DNA from: Flavobacterium laiguense
GTDB lineage: Bacteria; Bacteroidota; Bacteroidia; Flavobacteriales; Flavobacteriaceae
Length of the DNA: 64,000 bases
Assembly: GCF_003097655.1 (NCBI RefSeq)
Contig: NZ_QCZH01000002.1
Coordinates: 223,299 to 287,298 of the forward strand
Direction: 5' to 3'
A program made the position numbers and the translations under genes. The notes under the pieces are model-generated. The model saw nothing but the letters and a program-made list of their open reading frames with translations. It was not told the DNA's origin and ran no database searches. Of this stretch, positions 53,112-62,199 are shown piece by piece (the first letter of the stretch is position 1; the number at the start of each line of letters is the position of its first letter).

Positions 53112-54104
53112 TTATTTACTTAATTCTTGCAATGTCTTCAAAGCCGAAAGCCCTTTCCCAGAAAGCAAACTTTCTTTGGCCAATTCAAAGCCTTCGAGCG
53201 GCGTGCATTTGGTTACCGTTGCAATTGCTATTCCGGCATTGGCACAAACCACGTTGTTTTGGGCCTCATTTCCTTTTCCGGAGATGATATTCAGGAACAT
53301 TTCTGCCGATTCTTCAATGGTTTTTCCGCCTTCAATTTCGCTTTGCGCTAAAAGGCGAACCCCAAAATCACTAGGATTCAAGATCCCTTCCATAGTACTG
53401 GTTATAATTTTGGTTGGCCCCGTTAGAGACACTTCGTCATAACCGTCTAAGGAATGTAAAATTGTAAAATTGACAGGGGTATTTTGGTATAAATAACTAT
53501 ACATTCGAGCCAATTCGAGATTGAAAACCCCTATCAATTGGTTTTGAGGGAAAGATGGATTTACCATAGGTCCCAACATGTTAAAGAATGTTTTTACGCC
53601 CAATTCTTTTCTGATTGGACCTACATTTTTCATGGCGGGGTGAAACAATGGAGCGTGTAAAATGGCAATTCCTGCTTTGTCGACACATTTTTCGATAAAG
53701 TCATTGTCGTTGCTGAATTTTACTCCCAGCTTTTCCATCACGTTACTGGAGCCTGAAATAGACGAAACACCGTAATTTCCGTGTTTAGCTACTTTTATTC
53801 CAGCACCTGCAGTAACAAAAGAGGCTAAAGTAGAAATGTTAAAAGTGTCTTTTCCGTCGCCACCTGTACCACATAGGTCGATAGTATTGTAGGCTGATAA
53901 ATCTACTCGAATGCATAATTCCAAAAGTGCTTCCCTAAAACCCGCCAACTCTTCGATGCTAATGCTTCGCATCATATACACGGTCAAAAAGGCCGAGATT
54001 TGGCTAGGGTTGTAACTCCCGTTAGAGATATTCACCAATACGTTTTTGGCCTCTTCTTTCGAGAGCATTTCGTGATTGATGAGTCTATTTAATATGTTTT
54101 TCAT
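53112..54104 (-). CDS. trpD: Anthranilate phosphoribosyltransferase
   Basis: A 330-residue enzyme with the signature GTGGDGKDTFNIS (PRPP loop) at about residue 83, KHGNYGVSS, and RKELGVKTFFNMLGPMVNP. It joins anthranilate to PRPP. It is not fused to TrpG, which is a separate gene two genes upstream; a GNAT gene and a palindrome lie between. Confidence 0.95.
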   Translation of the reverse strand: MKNILNRLINHEMLSKEEAKNVLVNISNGSYNPSQISAFLTVYMMRSISIEELAGFREALLELCIRVDLSAYNTIDLCGTGGDGKDTFNISTLASFVTAGAGIKVAKHGNYGVSSISGSSNVMEKLGVKFSNDNDFIEKCVDKAGIAILHAPLFHPAMKNVGPIRKELGVKTFFNMLGPMVNPSFPQNQLIGVFNLELARMYSYLYQNTPVNFTILHSLDGYDEVSLTGPTKIITSTMEGILNPSDFGVRLLAQSEIEGGKTIEESAEMFLNIISGKGNEAQNNVVCANAGIAIATVTKCTPLEGFELAKESLLSGKGLSALKTLQELSK

Positions 54105-54191
54105 TTTTTTACTTTTTAACCGCTAAGGCACTAAGGCGCAAAGTTTTTTTATTTTTTTTCAAAGTAACCATAAACTATGACTGCCTACTAA

Positions 54192-54209
54192 TCCCGATAG
54201 CTATCGGGA
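54192..54209. repeat. Perfect palindrome TCCCGATAG/CTATCGGGA
   Basis: An 18-bp perfect palindrome in the gap between the GNAT gene and trpD. The same motif recurs with changes in other spacers of this operon. Confidence 0.7.
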
Positions 54210-54229
54210 CAGAAAACTGCCTACTTTTT

Positions 54230-54637
54230 TCAGTGTTCATTTCCTTGATAAATCCACATTGGTTCTGTGTTTCCAGCACGTTCAAAACCATTTTTTTTAT
54301 AAAAGTCTACTGATTTTCCATCTGCGGTTAGCATTTGCATGTGGAAATCTCGATATTTCTCCCGCATTTTGTCAAAAATCATTTTTCCAATTCCTTTCCC
54401 ATGATATTCAGGTAGTACCAATAAATGCGGATAATAAACGGTTAAATGCCCGTCAGAAATGGCATTTCCAAGTCCAATCAATTTTTTATCTTCCCAAGCA
54501 GTAATTAATGTTTCGGAATTCAATAATCCATTATACAATTGTGTTGGTTTATCGGCAGAACTCCATTTATTTGCTTTATAAAGATTTAAAATATCTTGAA
54601 GGTCTATATCTCGTGTTTCTGAAATTTGTATATCCAT
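54230..54637 (-). CDS. GNAT acetyltransferase inside the trp operon
   Basis: A 135-residue N-acetyltransferase. Motif A LLVLPEYHGKGIGKMIFDKM carries the acetyl-CoA loop HGKGIG; the end VDFYKKNGFERA is typical. It lies between trpG and trpD, which are normally adjacent, so it may be a later insertion into the operon. Substrate unknown. Confidence 0.87.
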   Translation of the reverse strand: MDIQISETRDIDLQDILNLYKANKWSSADKPTQLYNGLLNSETLITAWEDKKLIGLGNAISDGHLTVYYPHLLVLPEYHGKGIGKMIFDKMREKYRDFHMQMLTADGKSVDFYKKNGFERAGNTEPMWIYQGNEH

Positions 54638-54680
54638 TTTTTAATTGATGCTAAGTTTTTTTATTTATTCGAATTTTATC

Positions 54681-54719
54681 CGCAAACTTGGACTGAACAC
54701 TAATCCCGAAGAGTCGGGA
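54681..54719. repeat. Dispersed repeat and hairpin before trpG end
   Basis: A 23-bp block (54681-54703) identical to 55340-55362 is followed by TCCCGA-AGAG-TCGGGA (54704-54719). Both spacers thus hold the same unit. Confidence 0.7.
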
Positions 54720-54733
54720 CTGAACACTGAGCA

Positions 54734-55300
54734 CTAATTTTTTACCCAGTTTTCCAATATCTTTTTCCCATTGGGTGTCAACACACTTTCGGGATGAAAT
54801 TGTACGCCACGCACATCGTATGTTTTGTGTCTTAACGACATCACCTGACCGTTTTCATCGATTGAGGTTACTTCCAAAACATCCGGTAAATTGGCATCGA
54901 CGACCCATGAATGGTAGCGACCCACTTCAAATTCGTTTTCTAGTCCATCGAATAAATGTTCGTCGGAAACTACCTTTTTTACCATTGAAGACACACCGTG
55001 ATACACTTTGTCTAAGTTAGATAGTGTTCCTCCAAAAACTTCTCCAATGGCTTGTTGTCCGAGGCACACTCCAAAAATACTTTTGGTAGAAGCGTATTTT
55101 CGGATGACTTCTTTTAATAATCCTGCTTCTTCTGGAATACCTGGTCCAGGAGAAAGTAGAATTTTATCGAAAATAGCGATTTCATCAATATCAAATTCAT
55201 CGTTTCTGTAAACGGTTACTTCGCAATCTAAATCTTCCAGATAATGCACTAAATTGTAAGTGAAACTATCGTAATTGTCTATGACTAGTATTTTTTTCAT
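54734..55300 (-). CDS. trpG: Anthranilate synthase component II (glutamine amidotransferase)
   Basis: A 188-residue class I glutamine amidotransferase. The start ILVIDNYDSFTYNLVHYLE is the TrpG mark; nucleophile Cys is in GVCLGQQAIGE, and His-x-Glu in FHPESVLTP. It supplies ammonia to TrpE. Size is normal for the family. It is 99 bases from trpE, with a repeat and a palindrome in the gap. Confidence 0.95.
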   Translation of the reverse strand: MKKILVIDNYDSFTYNLVHYLEDLDCEVTVYRNDEFDIDEIAIFDKILLSPGPGIPEEAGLLKEVIRKYASTKSIFGVCLGQQAIGEVFGGTLSNLDKVYHGVSSMVKKVVSDEHLFDGLENEFEVGRYHSWVVDANLPDVLEVTSIDENGQVMSLRHKTYDVRGVQFHPESVLTPNGKKILENWVKN

Positions 55301-55339
55301 TTTTTTTATTTTTGTTTAAAAGTTTTAAGTTTCAGTTTT

Positions 55340-55386
55340 CGCAAACTTGGACTGAACACTAAAAACTGTCCCGATAGTTATCGGGA
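55340..55386. repeat. Dispersed repeat and palindrome between trpE and trpG
   Basis: A 23-bp block (55340-55362), a copy of 54681-54703, then TCCCGATAGTTATCGGGA (55369-55386). Confidence 0.7.
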
Positions 55387-55399
55387 ACTGATTACTTTT

Positions 55400-56800
55400 T
55401 TAAATTGTTTCCGCCAAATCCAACGCTTTATTCAACGCTAATAATTTATTGTATACCTCTTGCATTTCACTTTCTTCATCAGAACTAGCTACAATTCCGG
55501 CACCGGCTTGAGAGTGTAACTGGTGGTTTTTACTCAAAAAAGTTCGAATCATAATGGCATGGTTAAAATTACCTTCAAAATCCATAAAACCGATGGCTCC
55601 TCCATAAAAATTACGATTTGTTTTTTCGTAATCTTCTATCAATTGCATCGCTCTGTGTTTGGGAGCTCCGCTCAATGTCCCTGCTGGAAAAGTGTCGGCA
55701 ACCACTTGCATCGTCGAGGCTTTTTCGTGTAAAATTCCTGTTACCTTAGAAACCAAATGGATAACATGGGAGAAAAACTGAACTTCTCTGTATTTTTCCA
55801 CATTTACGTCATGACCGTTTCGGCTTAAATCATTTCGAGCCAAATCAACCAACATCACGTGTTCGCTATTTTCTTTTTTGTCTTCCGATAATTTTTTGGC
55901 AAGAACGGCATCTTTTTCATCATCGCCAGTTCGTTTGAAAGTTCCAGCAATAGGATGAATCTCCGCTTTACGGTTTTTGACAATAATTTGGGCTTCGGGT
56001 GAAGAACCAAATATTTTGAAATCGCCGTAATCAAAAAAGAATAGGTAAGGAGAAGGGTTGATGCTTCTTAAGGCTCTATAAACATTAAACTCATCACCTT
56101 TGAATCCTTGAGTAAATCTTCTGGATAAAACCAATTGAAACACATCGCCACGGAAACAATGTTTTTTGGCCAACGCCACATTTTGTTTGAACTCTTCATC
56201 CGTTAGATTCGAATAGCCTTCACCTTCCTTTGAGAATTTATACGAAGCAATATTTCTGGATTGTAATAACTGTTCGATTTCGGCGATGTTGTTTTTTCCG
56301 TCAAGACTATGACAGAAAATATACGCTTCGTTTTTGAAGTGGTTAATGGCTATGATGTTTTGGTACACCGCATAATACACATCGGGAATCGAATTGGAGT
56401 TTTCTTTTTTGGCAATGGTCACTTTTTCAAAATAACGAACGGCGTCATAAGAAATGTATCCAAATAAGCCATTGTTGATGAATTTAAAATCATTTTTATC
56501 CGATTGGAATTGCCCCGAAAATTCTTGAATGATTTCGGGAATATTGGTGTTTGCATCAATGGCAATTGTCTCCGAATTCCCGTCAGGAAAAGTTTTATAA
56601 ATGGTCTCGTTTTCAATTTTTATAGAAGCTATAGGATTGCAACAGATATAAGAAAAGCTGTTGTCGCTTCCATGATAATCGCTACTTTCTAATAACAAGC
56701 TGTTTGGAAATTTATCTCTAATTTTAAAATAAACGCTTACAGGTGTTATCGTATCGGCTAGGATTTGTTTGTACTTGGTTTGTAGTTTATAGGTCTTCAT
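55400..56800 (-). CDS. trpE: Anthranilate synthase component I
   Basis: A 466-residue chorismate-binding enzyme. The N-terminal LLESSDYHGSDNSFSY has the LLES motif that binds feedback-inhibiting tryptophan. The catalytic domain shows PIAGTFKRTG, DLARNDL and FPAGTLSGAPKHRAMQLI, GGAIGFM. It makes anthranilate from chorismate with TrpG. It is the first structural gene of the operon, behind the leader peptide and attenuator. Confidence 0.96.
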   Translation of the reverse strand: MKTYKLQTKYKQILADTITPVSVYFKIRDKFPNSLLLESSDYHGSDNSFSYICCNPIASIKIENETIYKTFPDGNSETIAIDANTNIPEIIQEFSGQFQSDKNDFKFINNGLFGYISYDAVRYFEKVTIAKKENSNSIPDVYYAVYQNIIAINHFKNEAYIFCHSLDGKNNIAEIEQLLQSRNIASYKFSKEGEGYSNLTDEEFKQNVALAKKHCFRGDVFQLVLSRRFTQGFKGDEFNVYRALRSINPSPYLFFFDYGDFKIFGSSPEAQIIVKNRKAEIHPIAGTFKRTGDDEKDAVLAKKLSEDKKENSEHVMLVDLARNDLSRNGHDVNVEKYREVQFFSHVIHLVSKVTGILHEKASTMQVVADTFPAGTLSGAPKHRAMQLIEDYEKTNRNFYGGAIGFMDFEGNFNHAIMIRTFLSKNHQLHSQAGAGIVASSDEESEMQEVYNKLLALNKALDLAETI

Positions 56801-56841
56801 AATTGTTGTTTCCTTTTAATTCCCCTCTTTTGGAAAGCCTG

Positions 56842-56860
56842 TCCCGTTCTTAAAACGGGA
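56842..56860. repeat. GC-rich inverted repeat upstream of trpE
   Basis: TCCCGT-TCTTAAA-ACGGGA lies within a GC-rich tract (56821-56880) between the attenuator and trpE. It resembles the other TCCCG/CGGGA palindromes of this operon. Confidence 0.6.
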
Positions 56861-56912
56861 GGTGCCCAAAGGGCGGGGTGGTTTTTTTTCGTTATATTTA
56901 AAAAAATGAAAT

Positions 56913-56946
56913 AAAAAAAAAGGCCTGTCGTGATGACAAGCCTTTT
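56913..56946 (-). terminator. trp attenuator (leader terminator)
   Basis: On the minus strand, AAGGCTTGTC-ATCAC-GACAGGCCTT is a 10-bp stem with one G-U, followed by a nine-base T-run. Its loop and 3' arm hold TCACGAC, which can instead pair with GTCGTGA at the end of the leader ORF (56983-56989). Confidence 0.85.
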
Positions 56947-56982
56947 ATATTTATAGTTCAAATAATACTATAGGAGCTTAGT

Positions 56983-57039
56983 TCACGACGACTGACGTAA
57001 ATTATTCCACCACCAAGTATTGTTTGTTATAGTTTTCAT
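56983..57039 (-). CDS. trpL: trp leader peptide with three tandem Trp codons
   Basis: An 18-residue frame, MKTITNNTWWWNNLRQSS, whose codons 9-11 are TGG TGG TGG. Start ATG at 57039, stop TGA at 56983-56985. It lies 13 bases after the likely transcription start and 37 bases before the terminator stem. When tryptophan is scarce, a ribosome stalled on the Trp codons would leave GTCGTGA free to pair with the terminator, letting transcription reach trpE. Three Trp codons in a row by chance are very unlikely. Confidence 0.88.
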   Translation of the reverse strand: MKTITNNTWWWNNLRQSS

Positions 57040-57058
57040 ATTCTGTTTTTCTTGGTTA

Positions 57059-57089
57059 CAAATATATAAATGATATTTGGTTTGGCAAA
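57059..57089 (-). promoter_or_regulatory. Promoter of the trp operon
   Basis: Minus strand -33 TTTG (57086-57089), a 19-base spacer, and -7 TATATTTG (57059-57066), an exact match to the Bacteroidota consensus. Transcription is expected to start near 57052. Confidence 0.8.
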
Positions 57090-57144
57090 ATCAAAAAAAA
57101 TAAAAAAAAGATGAATTTCGTGCTTTTTTGTTAAATTTCAAGGA

Positions 57145-57711
57145 TTAATATACTAGAACTACGTCTAACTCGAAATCATCGTATATCGTTTTATCTCCCA
57201 AATCATCAAAATAACTTCCCGAACCATATTTAATATCATATTTGGTTCGGTTCACAGTTAATGAGGCAGTGGCTTTATTTCCGGTAACAACCAAATCAAA
57301 TTGTATGGAGCTTGTAATTCCTTTAATGGTCAAATCAGCATTGATTAAATAAGTATTGTTCCCTTTAGTAGCAATACTTTTGAAAACTAAAGTCGTTGTA
57401 GAGAAATTATCGACACTAAAAAAATCTTCTGATTTTAAATGCCCTTCTAATTTTAATTTGGAACTGCCAGTTTGATCGGTATTCGATAAGGACTTCATGT
57501 TTACCGTAAAATTTCCTCCGGTTACTTTTTTGTCTTTGAAAACAAGATAACCTTCTTTGAAGAGAACTGTACCACTATGTTGTCCTGTAATTTTTTTCCC
57601 TGTCCAATTAACAATACTTTTTGAAGGATCGATTTTATACGTTTGGGCTATTCCTTTATTAAATGAAAAAAGAACCAGAAGAGCGATGCTAATTAATTTT
57701 AGGTTTTTCAT
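57145..57711 (-). CDS. YceI-family periplasmic protein
   Basis: A 188-residue lipocalin-like protein with a signal peptide (LISIALLVLFSFNKGIAQ). Family marks: YKIDPSKSIVNWTGKKITGQHSG at the mature start, FTVNMKSLSN, KLEGHLKSEDFF, and the end SYFDDLGDKTIYDDFELDV. Members bind isoprenoids or other lipids. It is transcribed alone. A short remnant of a second copy lies 1.9 kb away at 59599-59670. Confidence 0.92.
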   Translation of the reverse strand: MKNLKLISIALLVLFSFNKGIAQTYKIDPSKSIVNWTGKKITGQHSGTVLFKEGYLVFKDKKVTGGNFTVNMKSLSNTDQTGSSKLKLEGHLKSEDFFSVDNFSTTTLVFKSIATKGNNTYLINADLTIKGITSSIQFDLVVTGNKATASLTVNRTKYDIKYGSGSYFDDLGDKTIYDDFELDVVLVY

Positions 57712-58021
57712 ATTTTTTTAATTTAGGTTAATAGATATTAAGTAAAATTAATTCCATTTTGTTGAAAGTGTGGAATGAAATTGTTTTGAATTGTAAGGTT
57801 GTTATCTTATGTTCAGGGTTTTAAGCGATGTATAAAGTTAGTTTAAAATTTTATATTTCAATTCGTTTCCATAAAATAATTTGCAACTTAGATTCTAAAT
57901 TTATTAAAAATGGCTATTTTATTGAATATTAGTAATAGTAGTTTTTTTTTTAGGGAAAGCAACAAACCAAAAAAACGGACTGTTTAAACCGTCCGTTTGG
58001 TATAATAAATGGATTTATGAT
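57712..58021. other. Gene-free stretch (310 bp)
   Basis: AT-rich region holding the YceI 5' side and, at its right end, the terminator of the beta-helix gene. No further feature was seen. Confidence 0.6.
57971..58000 (-). terminator. Terminator of the beta-helix protein gene
   Basis: AAACGGAC (57973-57980) and GTCCGTTT (57991-57998) form an 8-bp arm; on the minus strand a run of T residues follows. It lies 22 bases after the stop at 58022. Confidence 0.75.
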
Positions 58022-59299
58022 TTAATAAGTACTTGTTACTACTGTGCTTATTTTTTTTCTAAAATCGGGAGATTTTTTAACATCTGATTGTATGAATAAT
58101 TCGGCATTATTGAGTTTTGAAAATTCTAATGAAAAAGTATCACTATTGTACCAACTTATTAAATCAGGATTATTAATAGCTGTTTCGCTTAGAACCACTC
58201 CGTTGCATCTGTTTATTTGTAATCCCAGAATATTGATTTTAGCTAAGTTTATCGGATTTGCCCCTATTTTGTTTTCGAGTAAAACACAAGAACTAAAACC
58301 GTCAACAATACTATTGTTTAAACTAAAATAACTTTTTTCTTTAATGTAAATTGCTTCTCTCACCAATCCTTGATTGTTGTCTTCGGTGTTTACTAGAGTG
58401 ATGTTATTGGCTATTATCTTGGTTAATTTTTTAGATACATCAGCGTTCTCAATTTTGTCATAAGAGTCAATTTCAAAACAACGGGAACCTGATATGTCCG
58501 AAGAATAAGGATTCCTGATGGCAATACTATTGGCAATATTACATTGAACACCTTGAGTAAAATCAAAGTCATCATCAGTTGCCCGGTATGAAATTAAATT
58601 ATTAAAATTCACATCACCTCCGTAACATTCAAAAGAATCATCATTAGAAAAACTAATCTGGATAAATTCAAGTTTAGTGCTTTTTCCTACTCCAGCCAGC
58701 GATAATCCGTTTAGTTCTTTAAGGGCATTTATTTTTCTGCCTGCATATTCGATACGAACATATTTTAAAATTCCCGAATTGTTATTTGGGTCTTGACCTC
58801 CATAGTAACTAACGGCAGGATCAAAATTGAAATCCAAATAACCCACTCCTCCAATTTTGTTTATAGGTGCTTCTCCAAGAATTACAATTCCGCCCCAATC
58901 TCCGGGTCTCCTTTCCGAAATGTTATTGTTTGAAGTAAAAACGATTGGGTCTGTAGCCGAACCCTCTGCTATAATTTTTGAACCTTTGGTTATCACAAGT
59001 GTGCCGCAGGTTTCTTTATCTCCCCGTATTACTGTACCTGGCTCAATTGTTAAAACGGCATTGTTGGTTACATACACTATACCAACGAGGCGATAGGTGT
59101 TGCCTTTTGTAAGTTTAAGATTTGCGCTTATGGTACCAGTTAATAATTGAGTGGCATCATCGTAATCTGTAGTTGATGGCTTGAAATTTGTCCAATTACT
59201 GAACCAATTATTCTCTCCGGTTATCCCTTTTATTTGTTGTGCATTAAGAGTTGTAAATATAGAAAGACTGATAATTGCAACTAATACTATTTTTTTCAT
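58022..59299 (-). CDS. Secreted parallel beta-helix protein
   Basis: A 425-residue protein with a signal peptide (MKKIVLVAIISLSIFTTLNAQ). From about residue 60 it has repeating strands of beta-helix type, with VLTIEPGTVIRGDKETCGTLVITKGSKIIAEG and DWGGIVILGEAPINK, a pattern often labelled 'multidrug transporter' in Bacteroidota databases, which is a misnomer. LKYVRIEYAGRKIN and FIQISFSNDDSFECYGG continue the coils. No catalytic motif or T9SS tail is seen. The function is unknown; a surface or secreted role is likely. Confidence 0.8.
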   Translation of the reverse strand: MKKIVLVAIISLSIFTTLNAQQIKGITGENNWFSNWTNFKPSTTDYDDATQLLTGTISANLKLTKGNTYRLVGIVYVTNNAVLTIEPGTVIRGDKETCGTLVITKGSKIIAEGSATDPIVFTSNNNISERRPGDWGGIVILGEAPINKIGGVGYLDFNFDPAVSYYGGQDPNNNSGILKYVRIEYAGRKINALKELNGLSLAGVGKSTKLEFIQISFSNDDSFECYGGDVNFNNLISYRATDDDFDFTQGVQCNIANSIAIRNPYSSDISGSRCFEIDSYDKIENADVSKKLTKIIANNITLVNTEDNNQGLVREAIYIKEKSYFSLNNSIVDGFSSCVLLENKIGANPINLAKINILGLQINRCNGVVLSETAINNPDLISWYNSDTFSLEFSKLNNAELFIQSDVKKSPDFRKKISTVVTSTY

Positions 59300-59540
59300 A
59301 ACGATAATGATTGTAGGTTATTTAAGCTACTCTTTTTGGGCTCTTTAGTTTTTTTTCAAAAGTACTATTAGAATGTTTGGGGTGTATTTTCTGAATATTA
59401 TCTATTTGTAACTTTTGAGTTAAGGATGTAAAATCGCTACTGTGTGAAAAAGAAGGTGGAGGAGATTGTTATGAGGGTAAAAAAAATGCTCTTGTTTGAC
59501 ACAAAAGCATAAGGTTGTTAGTAGTGTCGATTGTTGCCAT

Positions 59541-59582
59541 AAAAAAAAAGCACCCTCAACAATAATGCTGAGGGTGCTTTCT
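59541..59582 (-). terminator. Terminator following the YceI remnant
   Basis: AAAGCACCCTCA (59548-59559) pairs with TGAGGGTGCTTT (59569-59580), a 12-bp stem; an A-run on the plus strand becomes a T-run on the minus strand. It ends a minus-strand gene of which only 24 codons remain. Confidence 0.8.
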
Positions 59583-59598
59583 ATAAATAGTTCTAAAA

Positions 59599-59670
59599 TT
59601 AGACTTTCAAGTTCACTGTTAACTCAAAATCATCATAGATTGTTTTGTCTGCTAAACCTTCAAAGAAGAA
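59599..59670 (-). pseudogene. C-terminal remnant of a second YceI gene
   Basis: On the minus strand the last 24 codons read FFFEGLADKTIYDDFELTVN followed by LKV and stop. This matches the end of the intact YceI (YFDDLGDKTIYDDFELDV) at 57145. An in-frame TGA lies a few codons upstream and nothing of the rest of YceI is found. It is a gene relic with its own terminator retained. Confidence 0.7.
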
Positions 59671-59757
59671 ATTACATTGTCAGATATGTTGTAAATTCAG
59701 TAAACCGATATCGTTAAAACTCAAAAATAATTCATATTTTAGCTAAAATTATTTGAA

Positions 59758-61404
59758 TTGAAACATTTATATATACTTATAGGATTTTTTATTTTTTTTT
59801 GCGAATCTATTATTTCACAAAATATTGATAGTTTGAAACTACAATATCAAGTAAATTCTGAACCTAATAAAAAGGTGCGTTTGCTTATTCAAATAGGACA
59901 TGCATTAGAGAAAAAAGACTTAGATTCTTCTATATTTTATTATAAAAAAGCGTTAACCTTCCAAAAAAAAATGTCTGATACCCTTTTGGCTAGAGTGTAT
60001 TCAAGTATGGGTACAGCTAATCTCCTTAAAGGCAATATTGATATTTGCCTTGACAATCAGATAAAAGCACTTAAAATTTACGAAAATCACCCCTCAAATC
60101 CAGATGTTTTAAAAGTTTACAATAGCATTGCATTAGTTTATTTTTATCAAGGAGATTTTGAAAAAGCACTTATTAACTTTAATCATGTAAAAAGCTTATT
60201 GGATAAAAATATTTTAACCGATTCCCTTAAAGTCAATCAAATTAAAGGAAAATTGCTTAATAATATTGGTATTATTTATGATAATAAAAGCCAGTTGGAT
60301 CTTGCTCTTGAATATTTTATGCAGGCATCAACACATAGCAAAAAGGCAAATGATAGTGAAAACCTTTCTTCAGTATATTCCAATATGGGACTCATATATC
60401 TTAAAGGAAAGCGTTACGAACTTGCCGAAGCTATTTTTACAGAAGCTCTTACTATACGAAAAAAAGAGAACAATATATATGGATTATGTAAATCTAATTA
60501 ACACTTAGGAAAGCTTTATAAAGAAAAAGGGGAACTAAATAAATCACAAGAATATTTGCTTAATAGTCTCGAATACTGTCAACAAGCTAATTCGTCTTCT
60601 GCAAGGGCATCTGTTTTGGAAGAACTTAGCCTGGTATTGGCTAGAAAAGGAGATTACAAACAAGCCTACCAATATCAGGTTGCCTATAAGTCATTAAGCG
60701 ACAGTCTTTTTAATAAAGAAAACCAACAAAGAATTACCCAGACCGAAATGCAGTATAACTTTGATAAAGAAAGTCAAACTGCAAAAGCAGCACAAAACCA
60801 AAGAGAACTGGTTTACTTGATTATTGCAATTGTTTTGATTCTTGTAATCATAATTGTTATCACAATGTACAGGTTTCAGGAAACGAAGGCTAAAATCCAA
60901 CAATTGTTAAAAGAAAAAGCAGAATTGAACAATAAAGAATTTTCTCTGAGAGAAAACACTTTGAAAAGAGATTTGGAATTTAAAAATAAGGAGCTAACCA
61001 CCAATATAATGTATTTGCTAAAAAAGAATGAATTCATTATTGAAATTTCCAACCGGTTAATGACATTGAAAAAACAATTGAAAAAAGAGGACCAGGAAAT
61101 TACCCAAAAAATAATAGTGGATATTAAAAACGCTCAAGATGACGATGTTTGGAAAGAATTTGAAGTTCGCTTTAATCAGGTGTATAACGATTTTTATGAG
61201 CGTTTAAAGAGTAAATATCCCGATTTAACACTTAATGAGAAAAGAATCTGTGCCTTTTTAAGATTAAATATGACCACCAAAGAAATTTGTGCACTTACAC
61301 GTCAATCGTATAACAGTCTTAATGTTGCAAGAGCAAGGCTAAGAAAAAAACTTAACATTCAAAATGAAGAAATTAATTTGGTGACTTTTCTGGAAAATAT
61401 ATAG
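59758..61404 (+). pseudogene. TPR regulator with LuxR-like C-terminus, split by a stop codon
   Basis: Two frame-matched segments, 59758-60501 and 60502-61404, are joined by one TAA at 60499-60501; the frame continues directly as H-L-G-K-L-Y. Start is TTG at 59758 with a signal peptide (YILIGFFIFFCESIISQ). Residues 35-280 hold TPR repeats (LARVYSSMGTANLLKGN, KGKLLNNIGIIYDNK, LSSVYSNMGLIYLKG). A membrane segment (LVYLIIAIVLILVIIIVITMY) is followed by a coiled coil and a helix-turn-helix-like end (LNEKRICAFLRLNMTTKEIC / RQSYNSLNVARARLRKKL). Whole length would be 548. An L codon (TTA) changed to TAA would explain it. An ATG at 60556 could start the second part. Confidence 0.75.
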
Positions 61405-62199
61405 ATTCTTTTAAGAAATCATAAAAAATGCCTAAGTTAAAAAACAGAAGGGTTTTACTTTTTAATTAAAGTAGAACCCTTTTCTAATTCAAAGTGAAGT
61501 ATACTTAGAGTATTGATCTCCAATTTTGGTTTGACATTGACCCTTTTTTATTGTTTGACTCAAGACCAAATTGACCAATATTAAATCAGTGTCTATTTAG
61601 GAATCATTTTTATACCGATATAAAGATCCACCTTAAAAAGGTATATAGATTTATAAAAAAAGTATTTTGGTAAAAAAAGAAATGGTTAAATCTGAACCTA
61701 TAAATTAACATTTTCATCCATTTGATAAAAAATGTTAATTTATTACCAATAATACATTTTCGAACTTTTTAAATTATTGCTGTTTTTCTGTTTGAATAGT
61801 TGTTTTTTTGGGATTATATTGAGAATTCAATTAATATTTTTTAAGCTAGAATCTTACTCCAAAAAAAATATTCATTAAATAAGCAAATTGACACTTGTTT
61901 CTGTTCACTTTTTAGTTCCTTTTAAGTCAAAAATAATATTGTCTAAATAGTTTATATACAATTACATACATCTCTTTGTTATATTAATGTAATGGTCTCT
62001 TATTATGTGTTATATAAAATGTAACTGTTTTTTGAATCATAGCTATTTGGTTTATCCATATCATTGCTACAAACATTTAATGCGTTGCTCTTTTAAAAAA
62101 TATTTATAACCATTTAAAATTTCAAGATTAAGGAATTTAAGGTTTAAATATAACTATTGACAAGTGCTTTAAATTATTAATTAACCAAATACAATTTTT
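61405..62199. other. Gene-free stretch (795 bp)
   Basis: After the terminator at 61447-61484 the sequence is very AT-rich. No frame of useful length, hairpin or exact TAnnTTTG promoter was seen. It must contain the promoter of the protease gene. Confidence 0.6.
61447..61484 (+). terminator. Terminator after the TPR gene
   Basis: AGAAGGGTTTTACTTT (61446-61461) pairs with AAAGTAGAACCCTTTTC (61468-61484) with one bulge, followed by a short T-run. It lies 42 bases after the stop codon. Confidence 0.7.

Larger units (their letters stand above)
59300..59757. other. Region with a terminator and a YceI remnant (458 bp)
   Basis: Contains the 5' side of the beta-helix gene (a TACTTTTG-like -7 match on the minus strand at 59357-59364), the terminator at 59541-59580 and the YceI fragment at 59599-59670. 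The rest shows no gene. Confidence 0.6.
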
